Assembly (NCBI GenBank): GCA_018296165.2
Contig: JACKQL020000015.1
Span: forward strand, 372,001 to 436,000
Reading direction: 5' to 3'
DNA length: 64,000 bases
Source of the DNA: Termitomyces sp. T153
Lineage: Eukaryota; Basidiomycota; Agaricomycetes; Agaricales; Lyophyllaceae
Shown: positions 23,670 through 36,766 of the stretch, piece after piece
Position numbering within the stretch: the stretch's first letter is position 1
Layout: each line of letters opens with the position of its first letter
Program-made: the position numbers and the translations under genes
The notes under the pieces: model-generated
Told to the model about the DNA's origin: nothing
Databases searched by the model: none
What the model saw: the letters and a program-made list of their open reading frames with translations, nothing else

Positions 23670-24940
23670 ATGAACTCCGTCCTCCTCTCCGTTCTCGCTG
23701 TCATTCTCACCCGTGTCCTTGCTCTGAACCATTTTTCTGGGATTACTGTTTCTAATGGTGTTGGAGGTACATCAACTTATACATGCCGGACGCAAGCGCA
23801 GGTCAGACTACTTTGCCTCCTTACAATGTTTGAGCAGATCTTGATAGGTTTTTGTACAAGTAGTGGAACGAGCTGGCACATGTCGTGAAGAACAGCGGTT
23901 TCAGGTCGTTGAGAATTATTGGATTCGATTGCGATGCTTTGAATATGGCATCAACAGCAGCCGAGCAAGCAGGACTCACGATTCTTGCAGGCATATACAT
24001 TCCAGTGCGTTCTTGCTTGCAAAGTCTTGTGACTTAAAATGCCTATATGCTCATGCAGGGGAGTGTTCATGCGAATATGGCTACAACTGAGTATACAAAC
24101 AATGGCTTAACATACTCATGATTTGTGCTTACACCGAGGCACAGCAATTATCTCAGAACATTTCGTGACGCATATCACAGGTATGGACCCAGCAGGTTTG
24201 TTGGGCTTACTATCGGAAATGAGGTAGAGTATTCCCTTCTTTCTTCACTTCATCCTTCATATGCATTATGGTCTAGGTCGCTGATTTGCCCGTCGCGATC
24301 ATCTCCGAGGTTCATCGGGCTAAGAGTGCGCATCATATTTGCTGTTAATACAGGCTATCGCTAATCACAAGCTTCTCGTAGGTCTTTTGAAATCTGTGGG
24401 TGTTACTACGCCAATCTCAACCGCTCATAGTTGGGTGCAATACATAAACAATCCTATTCTATGTGGAGGAGATTTCGTTGCGGCTAATGCACAGTGAGCT
24501 TCCTCGAATGTAACATTGACTCTGTGGTCGACCTTCATCTTTGACGTAACAGCGCCTTCTATGATGGTCATATCGCCGCTCAGAACGCGGGCAATTTCGT
24601 CAAAGAAACAGTCATTCCAGCTTTAAGATTGGCCTGTCCAGGCAAGAAAATTACAATTACAGAGTAAGCTGACTTAGATTTTTGAACGAGAGATGATGCT
24701 AAACTTCTCCAAAGATCTGGATGGCCATCGCGTGGACCAGCGGATGGAACTGGTAGTGCTTCTCCCTCAGCTGAACGCACAGCACTCGTTAATTTGAATT
24801 GTGCGTCGAAGAACGATCCGCATGTATTCGTCTACGCCTTTGAGTACGATGATCAAATGTGGAAGAGTAAGGAGAATGAGCGTAGTTTTGGCATCTTTGG
24901 CAAGTTTTCACTGGGAAACGATGTTTTAGCAGCGTGTTGA
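23670..24940 (+). CDS. GH17 beta-1,3-glucanase-type glycosidase, secreted
   Basis: Eight exons join to 297 residues: 23670-23801, 23864-24004, 24059-24090, 24145-24223, 24277-24309, 24354-24493, 24553-24663 and 24715-24940. Introns are 44-62 bp with GT-AG ends. The start was chosen because it opens a signal peptide (MNSVLLSVLAVILTRVLA). Family marks in order are 'SGITVSNGVGG', 'TCRTQAQ', 'GFRSLRIIGFDCDAL', 'LAGIY', 'VGLTIGNEV' with the acid/base Glu, 'TAHSWVQYI', and 'TITESGWPSRG' with the nucleophile Glu. Family 17 enzymes cleave or transglycosylate beta-1,3-glucans, so this one probably acts in the cell wall. Both catalytic residues are present and the length is usual, so it looks functional. 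No GPI signal is evident. Confidence 0.88.
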
Positions 24941-26317
24941 TACTGTGCATGTATATGTACTACTATATTGCGTTCACGTATCTCCATGCCTCGAATGAAA
25001 CGTTAGCTGACGCGTATGTACGTCTGCAGTCAGTCGGATCATCATATCAGGCACAGCTTTCCTTGTGCTCCCCTCCGGAGTATAGGAGGGAGTATGTGAA
25101 CTTCATTTATCCACATTGATTTACTGAACGTCCCGCTACGAGCAGTCATACATCATGAGCCCTGACGATTGGTTTTGTCGGCTTTAGCATCGACGTGTGG
25201 CGCATCTTGTCTGTCACTGGCGACTGCTATCGATGTCATAGACAAAGTTAACGTCATGGGAATGTGTCTGGTGTACACAACAATCAAACACAAAGTATGT
25301 TGATCATAATAGGTGAGTACGGATATCAAGCTGAAAGCAAAGTTCGGTAATTTAGCAAAAGCACAAGGACTTACCTTCGAGCCAAGGCCGATATCACAGA
25401 TGACGTCTACCGGCACCGCTTGCCGCACCAATGACACTAGACAGCCATTCAGGTTTGGATGTATTCAACATTTCATTGTTACTAGCCTCATGTTGCTCTC
25501 ATTCTACATAGAACGGCTACATCGACCGCTCAGCTGCATGTATGAATCTTCAAATCATGTTTTGACGGATGCATCGTAAGGCCATCTGGCAGCGGAGCAC
25601 AGAAACGTCAAGAAAGCCAAGCTATGCCAGGGTAATGTCACGAATCAGCCTCATGAGTGGCCAGCTTGGCGTGTAGGAAGCCCTGAGGCATAGACGAAGT
25701 CAACGTCAACCTCTTTTGTATCCTGCTCCGAGCCAACCTCTCTTTTCGATGACTCATCGCAGACTTCAACTATCCTTCCAGAGCCTGTGGTTGATAGAAA
25801 CCCTTGAAATTCTCCGTTAAAACCCACCGCTCGAATAGTTTGTGTGTCTAGACTCGGAGTCAAATTGAAAATGATTGGGAACGGTCCGGGAGCACGGCCT
25901 AGCACGGCTCGAAAGCGGCGTCATCAGGATCAAAAATGCTGTGCCATAAAAAATTTCAGGATCCACTTGGATCCATTCAAGGAGTTGATCCACGTCAATG
26001 CACAAAGTACACGTGGGTGTTCTCAAGGATTCTACATTTTTTCTTGACCAAGTGGAAACTCAATGAAAAGCAGCTGGGGCAGCTGATAACATGAGAAAAC
26101 TCACTCAATAAACAGAATGTTTTAAGCGCGGGCGGGCGGCAGAGCCCTCGTCATTTGATATTTGTCACCGCTCCATCCTTCACACAGGCAGTCCCACATG
26201 ATGTATATCAAATCCGATACGGATGATTTTGAACGCCCTCAGTTCCATCAAGACTGCTTACTGTGGACGACTCTGATGATACAGCTGTGATCCTCTGCGC
26301 TGTCACTGTCCTTGGCC
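24941..26317. other. Intergenic region with unassigned coding-like traces
   Basis: The minus strand holds short stretches with gene-like composition. One (25651-25905) carries 'GFNGEFQGFLSTTGSG'. Another, near 25370-25430, is followed by an intron-like gtaagt...ttcag. They do not join into one reading frame and match no family I know, so they may be a decayed gene or part of one missed because of small exons. The remainder is promoter sequence of the P4-ATPase. Confidence 0.3.
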
Positions 26318-29300
26318 ATGGCTGACGACAAAGCAACTAAAAGCTGGTATGCTATACTCAGCGGATTCAGTCTTGGAACTCTTTTTTCCCGAAAGAGGGA
26401 GCCTGGTCCACCGCGCACAATCTATGTCAACGAGAATGTCCCAGAGCACCACTTCGATCGCAAGGGCAAGCCCAAGCGAGGTTTTATCTTTACGAGCAAC
26501 CAGGTTATCACCTCGAAGTACACAATCATAACCTTTCTGCCACGGAATCTTTTGGAACAATTTAGACGTATAGCCAACTTGTACGTGTGGTACAATTTTA
26601 CTTCTTTTCTTGCTTTCAATGCTCATAATGCCACTAGGTTTTTCCTTATTATATCCATCCTTCAATTCTTTCACATCTTCTCCACAATATCACCCGGGGT
26701 TGCCCTACTACCCTTGATCATCATCATACTGATTACCGCCATCAAGGACGGATACGAAGACATAAAACGACATGAATCTGACCGGCGCGTCAATCATAGT
26801 ACAGTGAATGTATTGGCAGGTGGAAATTGGAAAAATGCAAATCCTATGGAGAGCAAAAGCAAAACTTTTGTGCGTGGTTTGACTGAACTAGGGCGGAAAA
26901 ACAGGAATCATCCACGTTTGGCTCGCGGTAGCTCAGATTCCGACGTAGATACTGACGGGACCCTTTCTGACGACCCAGACGAGTCGAAAGGGATGCAGCC
27001 ACGATGGGAACGTGTTCCGTGGGAGGACCTCAAAGTTGGCGACTTTGTGAAAATCATGGACAACGAACAGATCCCGGCCGACGTTATGCTGTGCGCGACG
27101 TCAGAAGATGGTGATGTCGCTTTCATAGAGACGAAAAATCTCGATGGGGAAACGAATCTCAAATCGCGACATGGTGTGGCTGCTTTGGCTCACCTCCGGG
27201 ATGCAGCTTCGTGTACGAGTAAGGACAACTCGTTCCGAATCAACTGTGACCGACCCGACGTGGATATGTATCGTATTCAGGCTAACGTCACATACAAAGA
27301 GGAGACATCACCCGTGGATCTGTCGGTCACCCTGTTACGAGGGACTGTCCTAAGAAACACGCAGTGGGCTATTGGTGTCGTCATGTTCACCGGTGAGGAC
27401 ACCAAGATAATTATGAATTCCGGAGGTACTCCATCCAAACGTAGCAAGGTCGAGCGACAAATGAACCCTCAAGTGTGAGTCCTTTATCGTTATCTTTCGA
27501 ATGTTTTCTGATCCCGCGACACTCAGTATCGCCAATCTTTGCATTCTCGCTGTCCTAGCCACTGTTGATGCAATTGCCGATTCATTGAACGAAGTCAAGT
27601 TCTTCCCTTTGGGCGCACCCTGGCTTTACGATGATAACTCATCTGATGACAATCCTCATATCAATGGCTTGATCACTTGGGTATATTCACTCTTGACGTG
27701 CGCGTTCCTTTTGTGTGACTTATCTATCTTGTTCGCCTTCTCATTCGTCTGACAGATTCCAGGCCATCATTCCCATCTCCCTCTACATCTCAATTGAGTT
27801 TGTGCGCACGTGTCAGGCTGCCTTTATCTATTTCGACGGGGACATATATTACGAGAAGACGGGACAGGCCACCATTTGTAGGAGTTGGAACCTCGCGGAT
27901 GACCTTGGACAAATTGAATACATCTTCTCAGATAAGACGGGGACCTTGACCCAGGTAAACAATTCGTCGTTCATCCGGGATACATATCCTCGACTAATAA
28001 AGCTTTAGAATCTAATGGTGTTTCGTCAATGTTCTATCGGAGGGCGTGTGTACAGGGGTGATGCTGACGAAAAAAATGCCGAAACCTCGGATGATAATCC
28101 ACCAACCCAATCTAACTCGATCGACAGCGTTGCGAACGCTACATCAGTGGAGATCGACCTCTGGGGGGTCCGCCATTCTTCCGGTTCCAATCTTGGTCGC
28201 CCTCAGCGTCCCTCAGAGAACGAAATCAAGGTGATGGAGAAGGAGAAGGTCAGCGAAACACGTGTCCGATTCAGGGACGTGGCATTGGCACAGGATATTG
28301 AAGCTTCAGTCTCTGGGGACCCCAAGTCGGAAAATACTTCACATTCTCGGCTTCTCAACGGCTTTTTCACTGTATTGGCTCTGTGCCACACCGTCGTAAC
28401 CTCCATAGATCCCGTCACTGGGGGAATCAAGTACAAGTCTCAATCTCCCGACGAGGCTGCGCTCGTCCAGGCTGCTGCGGACGTTGGGTTCGTCTTTTGT
28501 GGGCGTGATAGAGAGGTTTTGTCGCTTCGTACTCCGTCGTCAGCTCCTGAGGTCGAGAAGTACGAATTGCTGAACATTCTTGAGTTTACGAGTGCAAGGA
28601 AGAGGATGAGCGTTGTCGTGCGCAAGATAGGAGGGGACGACGGCAGGATATTCTTGCTCACTAAGGGAGCGGACAATATCATCTTCCAGCGCCTGAAGGA
28701 GAGTGAACATGAGCTTATGACTGAAACTGAGGTGCATTTGAATGAATTCGCTAATACGGGCCTTAGAACTCTCACCCTTGCATACAAAGTCATCTCTGGT
28801 AAGCGGTCTGTTCTTGTCCAGCAGTGAACTCTTGCTCAGTGTGTACTCTTGTGTATTCTTGTAACCAGAGGCAGACTACTCTGACTGGGGAAAACGATAC
28901 TACGAGGCTTCTCTTGCACTGGAGGACAGGGAGGAAAAAGTTGAAGTTGTGTGTAGTGATTTGGAACGAGAGCTTCGGCTTCTCGGTGCAACAGCTATCG
29001 AAGATCGTCTGCAGGACGGTGTACCCGAAACAATAGCTGACCTCAAACGAGCCGGTATCCGCATCTGGGTTGCAACTGGAGACAAGCTTGAGACCGCCAT
29101 AGGTTAGTTATTCCTTGGTCGAACACTGAATCTCTAACGCCTTTCCCATTCAGCCATCGGACGGAGCACCAACTTGATTGCGAATGACTCCAATATCATC
29201 ATTATTCGTGGAGGTACTGCGGGACGTACGGTTCAGCAACAGATGGTGTATGCTATGGACAAGTTTTTCGACACCTCTGCCGATCTTCCTCGTCCCTCGA

Positions 29301-31287
29301 TATCATCACGCGAACCCAATATCCCTCTTCAGCGTATTCAAACAGGTAACTCTATCGTCGGTGCAGGCAATGGTGAGCGTCCAGGCGGGTTTATTCTCGT
29401 TATAGATGGTGCCGCTCTCGGTGATGTGTGTCTCCATGAGCTTTCATTATTATGACTTCCGTTGACTTCCGTCAACCTTCCTTATCATAGGCATTCGAGA
29501 ATGAAGAAAGCAAGGGCTTGCTCCTTCGTCTGGCCACATCGTGCGAGGGTGTTGTCTGTTGTCGTGTATCACCGCTCCAGAAAGCTCTCGTCGTGCGTTT
29601 GGTCAAGGACGGCCTTGGTGTTATGACACTCGCCATAGGCGACGGTGCGAACGATGTCAGCATGATACAAGCTGCACATGTCGGAATCGGAATATCTGGT
29701 GAAGAAGGATTACAGGCTGTTAATTCGTCGGACTATGCTATCGCCCAGGTGTGTTCATGCTTATTGTATGGACAATCTGCATTTCCCAACCGGTCTTTCA
29801 CAGTTCCGATTCTTAAAGAAACTGCTGCTTGTTCATGGTCATTGGTCGTATGCTCGCAACGGAACTATGTACGTTTCGATCCTTTCTTTGGAAGAATCCT
29901 TACGCTGAACTCGTTTATAGGATTCTGAATTTCTTCTATAAAAATGCCGTCCCCGTCGGTGTACTATGGTGGTTTCAAATTTATGATGGTTGGAGCGGAA
30001 ACTAGTGAGCCTATCCCAGCCAATGCTTCAACTCAATCCTTGTCATGCTTATGTCAAGCTAGTGTCTTTGACTACATCTACATCCTTTTCTGGAACTCAA
30101 TCTGGACGATCGCCCCTGTGATTGGTATTGGAGTCTTCGACCGTATACTTGGTATGTCAGTTCGAATTCCATGAATTGTTGTTTCTTTTCACAATTCTGG
30201 CAGACTATCACGTCTTGATGGCGGTGCCAGAGCTGTATCACTTTGGTCGAAGGGGAACCTGGTTTGGTATGAAATCCTTCTTTATCTATCTTCTGGATGG
30301 CTTGTATCAAGTGCGTGTAGTCTTTGGCCTCGTTTTTATCAATGTTGACACAGGGTCGTTGCAGTCTATTGTTGTCTTCTTCATCATTTTCTATTCGTAC
30401 TTCCCATCACCAACTGCACGAGCAGACGGTTATGGTGTATACCTGCAAGAATTCTCTACGGTGAGCCTATTCTGGTAATCCAAGGTTGTTCAATACTTAC
30501 GAACGATCAGACTATGGCACTAGCTGCTGTCATGATCGTCGACATCTTCACTGGATTCAGTGCAAAGGCTTGGAATGCTTGGGTTTTCTTCGCCGTATTC
30601 ATTGGCATTATCGTTGTCTGGATATTCACAGTAAGTTTTCGCAATTGATTCTGAGCGAACTTTGGTTTACCATTTTAGATAATTTATTCCTGCATCTCTC
30701 CTGGATACGCAGTGACAAGTCTCTACGGAAGCTACTTCATCCTATTGACATCACCATACTTTTGGCTGAGCATGCCTATCACATTCTTCCTTTCTTTAGC
30801 ACCTCGCATGATTGCACGATCTTGGAAAGCCGGCTACAAACCAGACGACCTCGACATCATGCGCTACATCAGCAAGTACGAACCAAATCGCGACTTCGCC
30901 CATGACGTGCACATCTCCAATCTCAAGGCCCTCTGTCGGCCAGGCTCTGCGGCTTCACGACGGACAGCTTCTAGAGCACATCTCAGCGAGAGTATATCAT
31001 CCCTAGTTAACTCCCATCATGCATCTCACGCATCAGTCAATATGGGTGCGAGTCGCACTGATTTAGCCACCGGTATTATATCTACGGATCGTGGATTTGA
31101 CTTTGCACAGGAAGAAGGCGGAGTGGCGCTAAGGCGTATGCAGACGAATCTGTCGGAAGCTGTAGCGAGCAGACAGCAGATCAATACCCCGAGACGGTCA
31201 TCATCGGGTAAAGAGACGTTGTCACATATGTTCTCCTTGCGGAGATTGTCCCGCAAGAAGAAATCAGCGAAACAGCCTACCGAGTAG
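26318..31287 (+). CDS. P4-type phospholipid-transporting ATPase (flippase), Dnf-like
   Basis: Fifteen exons with 14 short introns (48-70 bp) give a clean 1397-residue frame. Introns are at 26581-26637, 27475-27526, 27698-27755, 27955-28008, 28799-28868, 29103-29153, 29426-29490, 29749-29803, 29869-29920, 30005-30062, 30152-30203, 30311-30364, 30461-30510 and 30631-30678. Marks in order are the N-terminal flippase segment 'FRRIANL', '[10 protein letters not shown]' and '[12 protein letters not shown]', the actuator motif DGET near residue 257, the phosphorylation site DKTGTLT near 483, nucleotide-binding 'KGADNIIF', 'TGDKLETAI' near 825, hinge 'GDGANDVSM' near 972, and six C-terminal membrane helices ending in '[12 protein letters not shown]'. 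The cytosolic tail is basic and Ser-rich. Such enzymes move aminophospholipids or lyso-lipids to the cytosolic leaflet, usually with a CDC50-type partner. All key residues are present. The 3' end is partly duplicated at about 34080-34350. Confidence 0.93.
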
Positions 31288-32175
31288 ATGGGATATTTTT
31301 TGTTCAATGCTTCATCTGCATGCTTTACTGGATCTTTGTTTTACTGGACTTTCGTTGTACTAATTCTTATTCACGAAAACACGAATTTACGAGATAATTT
31401 ATATGTATTCGGTCCATGGGTTATCTTTTGACGGAATGTAATACCAATGGACCGCCTTCAATATCCTCATGGTAAAATATACGAAGATTCTTTTGCCCTG
31501 CCCTGATACATCCAGATTTCTGAATCAGGTTCTATGATGGTACATATATGTACTCGGGCAGAAATGAGCCGGCAGAGAGAAGTAATCTGTCAGTGGGATC
31601 ACTGGCAGTCGGCTCGTTTGATCAGGCAAGCCTACAATCAACATCATCAGTACTGCGACCACCACGCTCACCTTCGATTCTTGGATTCTTGGCAACGTCG
31701 CACTGATTTGAGGCACGTTTGTGTTTTCTGTGCGAGCACTGCGTCTATCCGCTTGTGCCTGGATTTAGGGCGAAAACGTAAGCCGCAAATTCCCTCTTGA
31801 ATATCACAGTATCAACGTCGCCTTCATGCAGATCCTACCAGCAGGACCTTGACTAACGACGTAGTTCTCGCTTGCAGGGTAAAAAATTTCCAGTCTTTCC
31901 ATGATCACACTGGCAGGTTCCCCACGTCCCCACGATGGAAAATATCATCAGAACATACCGGCCACTTTTAGCATCGTGACCACATTGTTCAATATGCCTG
32001 GGTAGTCTTCGTAGACATGACCTGACTTCTTATTCCTATGCTTAGCGATACGATGATCCACCTGGCGCAGATAACCGAGCATTCTCCCCATGTCAAGCGT
32101 GCTTCGTTTTCGTCTGCTAGGCCGAGATAAAAGTAGGGGACCTCACGACTCCTTAGCCCTCAACTGTGGTACAAA
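31288..32175. other. Intergenic: flippase 3' flank and upstream region of EEP-jacalin gene 1
   Basis: The first 170 bases resemble 34155-34330, and 31650-31790 resembles 36250-36370. Both belong to a segmental duplication. No separate gene was found. A TATA-like 'gataaaagta' lies about 55 bases upstream of the start codon at 32176. Confidence 0.5.
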
Positions 32176-33591
32176 ATGGGATTGCAATTCGTGAAATTGT
32201 TGGCATTGATTGCATCTTCCGCTGCTGCTCAGACTTCGGGGTCATTTTCCTTGCTCTCGTACAACGTTGCTGGGCTCCCTGGTGAGCGATAATCACCAAG
32301 ATTACGAATTCTGCCAGGTTTCTAATAAATTGTAGAGATCTTGTCATCTGGCAACCCGATAGTAGACACCCCTCTGATCTCTCCTCGCCTCGGACCCTTC
32401 AACATCATTAACGTGCAAGAGGATTTCAACTTCAACGATGTCCTGTACGCCAACGACAACCATACATTTCGTACCCCGACATCTGGCATCGCTGGCATTG
32501 GATCGGGCCTCAACACCCTCTCTGATTTCCCTTTCTTTGATCTTGACCGCGTCAAATGGTCTTCTTGCAACCTCAACAACGGTGACTGCCTTACACCGAA
32601 GGGGTTTACCTTCGCTCGTATCCGCGTCAGCGACGGATTCTGGTTTGACCTCTATAATCTCCATGGTGATGCTGGCGACGAAGCCGGCGACATCAATGCC
32701 CGCGCGTCCAACCTTGCTCAACTCACTACCTACGCCCAAACCGCGTCTATTGGTATGCCTGTTGTTGTCATGGGAGACACCAACACTCGCTATACCCGCG
32801 TGGGCGACTCAGAGTCCCTTCACAGTCTCATTGACGCTCTTGAAGTGACTGATGCTTGGGTTAGCTTTGTGCGCGATGGCTCGTTCCCAGCTGAGGGTGC
32901 AGATGCTTTGGTCTGCGCCTTCCCCTTCCCTGCTGGTACCACTCAGGCCGAGATGGTTGCATGCGAGGTTGTTGACAAGATATTTGTTCGCGGCAGCAGC
33001 ATCGTATCAATTCGATCGATCACCTTCACCAACGAGGACGACGCATTCGTCGATAGCGCTGGTGCGCCTTTGAGCGACCATTACCCCGTGTCAAGCGTTG
33101 TCTCTTGGACACTTTCGTCTTTGCTCCGTCTTGCCGATTATCTCGGTGGAACCGGTGGCACATTCTACAATGATCTAGCTACCGTCCTCTCTAGTCCCAC
33201 TCTCCCAAAGATCACTTCCCTGACTATCAGGAGTGGCAGCCGTGTCGATGCTCTCGCGTTCACAGCTCAATTCTCTAACGGCACAACGACCACGGTGACC
33301 CATGGCGGTACCGGCGGCAGCCCTACAACCTTGACCCTTGCATCTGGTGAATATGTCACCAAAGTTCAAGCATGCGAAGGAGTCCACAATTCCATCCGTA
33401 TCTTCTTTGCCAGCTTTACAACCAACCTCGGAAGGACGCTTTCTGGTGGAGTAGCTACTAACGATTGTATTAGTACTACTGTTCCTACCGATCCTGCGGC
33501 CGGTAGTGCTAATTGGGGTCTCGTGGGATTCTGGGGTCGTTCTGGAGACGAAGTAGATCGCTTCGGCGCTATTTGGGGAGCTGCGTATTAA
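32176..33591 (+). CDS. Secreted endonuclease/exonuclease/phosphatase (EEP) with jacalin-like lectin domain, copy 1
   Basis: Exon 1 (32176-32281) and exon 2 (32336-33591) join across a 54-bp intron to 453 residues. The N-terminus is a signal peptide ending 'SSAAAQ'. The EEP domain covers about 25-290 with the Mg-dependent phosphodiesterase set: 'NVQED' (Glu near 64), 'YNLHGDAGD' (His near 145), 'GDTNTRY' (Asp near 183, Asn near 185) and 'LSDHYP' (His near 284). From about 295 to the end is a jacalin-like beta-prism: 'GGTGGTFYND', 'ITSLTIRSGSRVDAL', 'THGGTGGSPTTLTLASGEYV', 'LVGFWGRSGDEVDRFGAIWG'. EEP proteins cleave phosphodiesters in nucleic acids, lipids or inositol phosphates. The substrate here is unknown. 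The lectin part should target the enzyme to a glycan. Confidence 0.85.
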
Positions 33592-34524
33592 GTGGTTGGT
33601 GTATTGCTTTGTAAATTCAATTCTGTAACGTGTCTTGAATAGCTTGAAAATTTCATTGTAGGGTTAAAAATTTACATATGTATTGATGCACTGAACTTGA
33701 TAACCTCTTTATCAACTTCATTATCCAACTTTGTAATAGATCGATTACCTAGGTCTCTTTACACTCCCTATGTGGTATCATCTTTAGAATGAGATAATCG
33801 TACTGTACTGCAAGTATTATGTTAGCAGAGCCCACTATTCAAAGAAGGACCAGGGTATGAACAATTATGACCATTCGCTGTGGAGGCATGAGCTTCAGTC
33901 TGAAGGGCTAGAGCACCTCGAAAGATATTTCTTAGGTTGCCTTCGTTATTCAGGCCATCGGAGGGCATAAACACCCGTAACTGCAGTTGTTTCGAAGTCT
34001 TTCTTTGGAGATATGGAGAGTCCTGCTCAGTGCAAAGTTAGGACAGACAGTAAATGAACGTTCCGAGAGCCACTATCGAATATCGAACGGTGAGGAGGCA
34101 CCGTCACACATGTTTTTGTTACGGAGACCGTAAAGGATCAAACGAAATTGATGGCTTACTTTTTCGTGCAACACACTTCATCTGCATGCTCTGCTAGATC
34201 TTCGTTTTTCTGGACGGTTGCTGTACCGGACCTCGATCCACGATTTTGGGAGATTATTTCTATGCATATATTCGGATTCTTACTCTTTCGATAGACCATT
34301 GGATTTGCAATGCCAGATTGTACAAGGGTATGGTATGATACAAATAGTTGGTGCAAAGTTCAAAGCTACCAGATCATTCAACGATGTAATCAAGGGAGTG
34401 GAGAAAAGAGCGTAAATACCAAGTCAAGCACCGCCTTTTGACGCTAGGATGATTTATGGATGACAGCATCTTGAAAAGGATCACCGATTTCTGAATGTAA
34501 GCAAGCCAGATTAGGCCATCTCCT
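33592..34524. other. Intergenic, includes a copied remnant of the flippase 3' end
   Basis: At about 34075-34155 the plus strand translates to a 'SHMFLLRR' piece matching 'SHMFSLRR' near the C-terminus of the flippase, followed at 34155-34330 by sequence resembling the flippase 3' flank (31300-31460), for example 'cttcatctgcatgct'. The copy is broken by stops and small indels. The rest holds nothing I recognise. Confidence 0.55.
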
Positions 34525-34887
34525 TTAACTTTCTAGTAATCGTAACGCGCCTTTCCTCAGATAATCAACGATATGATGATCAACCAATTCCCTCTCTTCG
34601 CGTTTGGTCTCCTTTGAGCTATCCCAAGCAGCATTCGTCAGACTCATACTCGTTCCCTTGGCCTGGTCAATCTTTCGTCTCATCTTTGAATCGCGCATGG
34701 TAGACGGTCCTCCAACCGATGTGCCGCCAGGAAGACGTCGCTTAGATCCCCCAGCTAACGTTTGAGTGATATGACTGACTAGATGAGCGCCAAAATTGCT
34801 GCTTGAGCCGGATTGGGCGTTGATCTCCTCAGGAGGCGGAGTCTCTGTGTCGGTGGATATGGGAGAGCCTGGATCTGGAGAGTTCAT
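34525..34887 (-). CDS. Small hypothetical protein (120 residues)
   Basis: A minus frame from ATG 34887 to TAA 34525 encodes a hydrophilic, disordered N-terminus (Pro/Ser/Thr-rich, 'SPDPGSPIST') followed by a charged helical C-terminus ('MRDSKMRRKIDQAKG', 'KETKREERELVDHHIVDYL'). The frame stays open a further 53 codons upstream, but that part reads Cys- and Arg-rich and unlike protein, so I chose the inner Met. Codon use resembles the neighbouring genes. I do not recognise the family. The charged C-terminal helix could be a small subunit or scaffold peptide, but no function is claimed. An upstream exon is possible. Confidence 0.45.
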   Translation of the reverse strand: MNSPDPGSPISTDTETPPPEEINAQSGSSSNFGAHLVSHITQTLAGGSKRRLPGGTSVGGPSTMRDSKMRRKIDQAKGTSMSLTNAAWDSSKETKREERELVDHHIVDYLRKGALRLLES

Positions 34888-36766
34888 CGCAGAACAAACG
34901 GATCTAACACGAAAAGTGCCAATGGTTACAAGTGACTGGAGAACCTGCCACGTGAGACAGTCACAAAGTTCTCTAATCTCTAACACATGACACATCGACC
35001 GACATCTCCTGCAAAGTATGAGAAACCACTCTCTTGTATCTCTCAATCTTCGGCATGTTTCGATCTTAGAAAATTCATATATGCGGCCCCCAGAGTGGAA
35101 TCTCCCGTTAGGTCACAGGTGCACTTATGTTGAGCACTCCGTGTCGCATCTTCTGGTATATTTGCACCGAATAGCTGTAGGACATTGCATACGTCCACTC
35201 TAAGTTGAAACTTCCTCGTCATATGTTCGGCTGGCCCTAACCATCAAGTCAATGATCTCGGTTCAGAAACAACCAGAACGCGATCTCGATGACAAAATAC
35301 GATCTGTCAAAGCCAACTATCGAGAACATAAAGCGGACAATGATCAGAGACCTCCTTTAGAAGCTCTGTGAGCTCATCATTTACTATACGCTCTTAAGGC
35401 GCATGTCAAGTCTTTGAAGCTGGTAACAGCCTTGACAGAGGTCTCGCCTTTCTCTTGACCCCTGCTGTCTCTGCTCTCACTCTCCATGTTTCGTCGAGTC
35501 TTGTCATCGGGCAAGAAACCACTACACATCTACCGACCCCGACTTTACTCTCTTTCTCATTGGAACGATGGATCCGCTCGATTTGAGGCAGATCATCAGG
35601 CAGGACCTTTCTGCATCTCATGGCTCAACTACCACGACCTTTGATTGAGCACATTTTCTATGCGCTGACATTTGTTACTAGACTGAGCCTCTGGTTCAGT
35701 TTAAATTTTAGTTACCAACTGAGGGATGTCAACGTTATGTGAATTCCCTCCATATTTCTAAAGTTTGACAACCTGCACGAAGACAAAGATGGGTGGACTC
35801 TGTCTACGCTGTTAGCCCCAATTCTAAACTAGTGATGTTCCGGGACATGACAACCAAGATGACATGGTACCCATACTTGAGATTCTGACTCTGCTAGCAT
35901 AAGGATATGTATCCCCTCTTGCCACTCAACACCTCTGATTACTGTCAATTCTTCAAGGGCTGTGGAGTGGAGAAATCATGCTCAGGGCGGTCAGCGGTCT
36001 CTTCGCGATTTCAGTGCATCATTTTCCAATGTTCTCGTCTGCTTGCGAGAGTTGACCACCTGGAGCGGCTGTCGCAGCGACGGAACATTGAATAACATTT
36101 CAAATAATTGGATGACCTCCATGTCGCACTTACTTGCTGATCCACGTTTGTTGGGTACTTGTTATAACGCTACTCCGATGACAATGTCGCAGTTTTCTCA
36201 GTCATGTACTTAGCTGAGAGAAAAGCGCAGCATGGTCATTGTCTACATCAACACATGCGCTCAGGACATGCTATGACACTTTACCTTCATCTCTACGACT
36301 ATTGGCAACTTCGAGCACGCTTGTTTCCTGTGCTAGAATTGCGTCTATCCGTTACGGGCGATCTAGACTAAAACTGTGAGCCTCTTTTTGGCAATCTATC
36401 ATCTTCAACAACATTACAGGATCAACGTTATCAGCATCGCCTACAGAGTGAGTGCTATTATATCGCTTCTTTCATGACCACACATTCTCCATATTAGAAG
36501 ATAACTGGCTGCTTCTTATAGCATTCAAGTAGGCACATCGCTCAACAACCCCCAGTGACGCTCAGACACAAACTGGCTTCTTATTACTGACTGGCGATTT
36601 TATTGTCCGCCTGGCACGAATCACCAATATTTTCGCTTGTTATGGAGAACGTTCTCCCATGTTGAACGTGCTTCCATTCCTCTCTTGTCTTCTGAGGATG
36701 ACGAGATAGAAGTCAGAGGATGGTCGCAAATCCTAGGCCTTAGCCTGTCGTCGAGTGTGATCCAAC
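34888..36766. other. Decayed region between EEP copies, possibly an old F-box/LRR gene
   Basis: On the plus strand, 35400-35640 and 35960-36210 contain leucine-rich, helix-like stretches such as 'SFSNVLVCLRELTTW' and 'NNISNNWMTSMSHLL' in frames that do not join. They are reminiscent of fungal F-box/leucine-rich proteins but lack a clear F-box. From about 36240 the sequence matches the upstream region of EEP copy 1. No intact gene was found. Confidence 0.3.

Noticed and set aside
24580..24780. A minus frame within the GH17 gene
   Set aside because: It overlaps conserved GH17 exons on the other strand.
25313..26047. Possible plus-strand genes between GH17 and the flippase
   Set aside because: The frames are short, lack motifs and do not join. 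The minus strand is slightly more protein-like but also unassignable.
32438..32848. A 136-codon frame overlapping EEP copy 1 in another phase (also 36976-37332 in copy 2)
   Set aside because: It is an alternate-frame shadow of the conserved EEP domain, lacking its own start context or motif.
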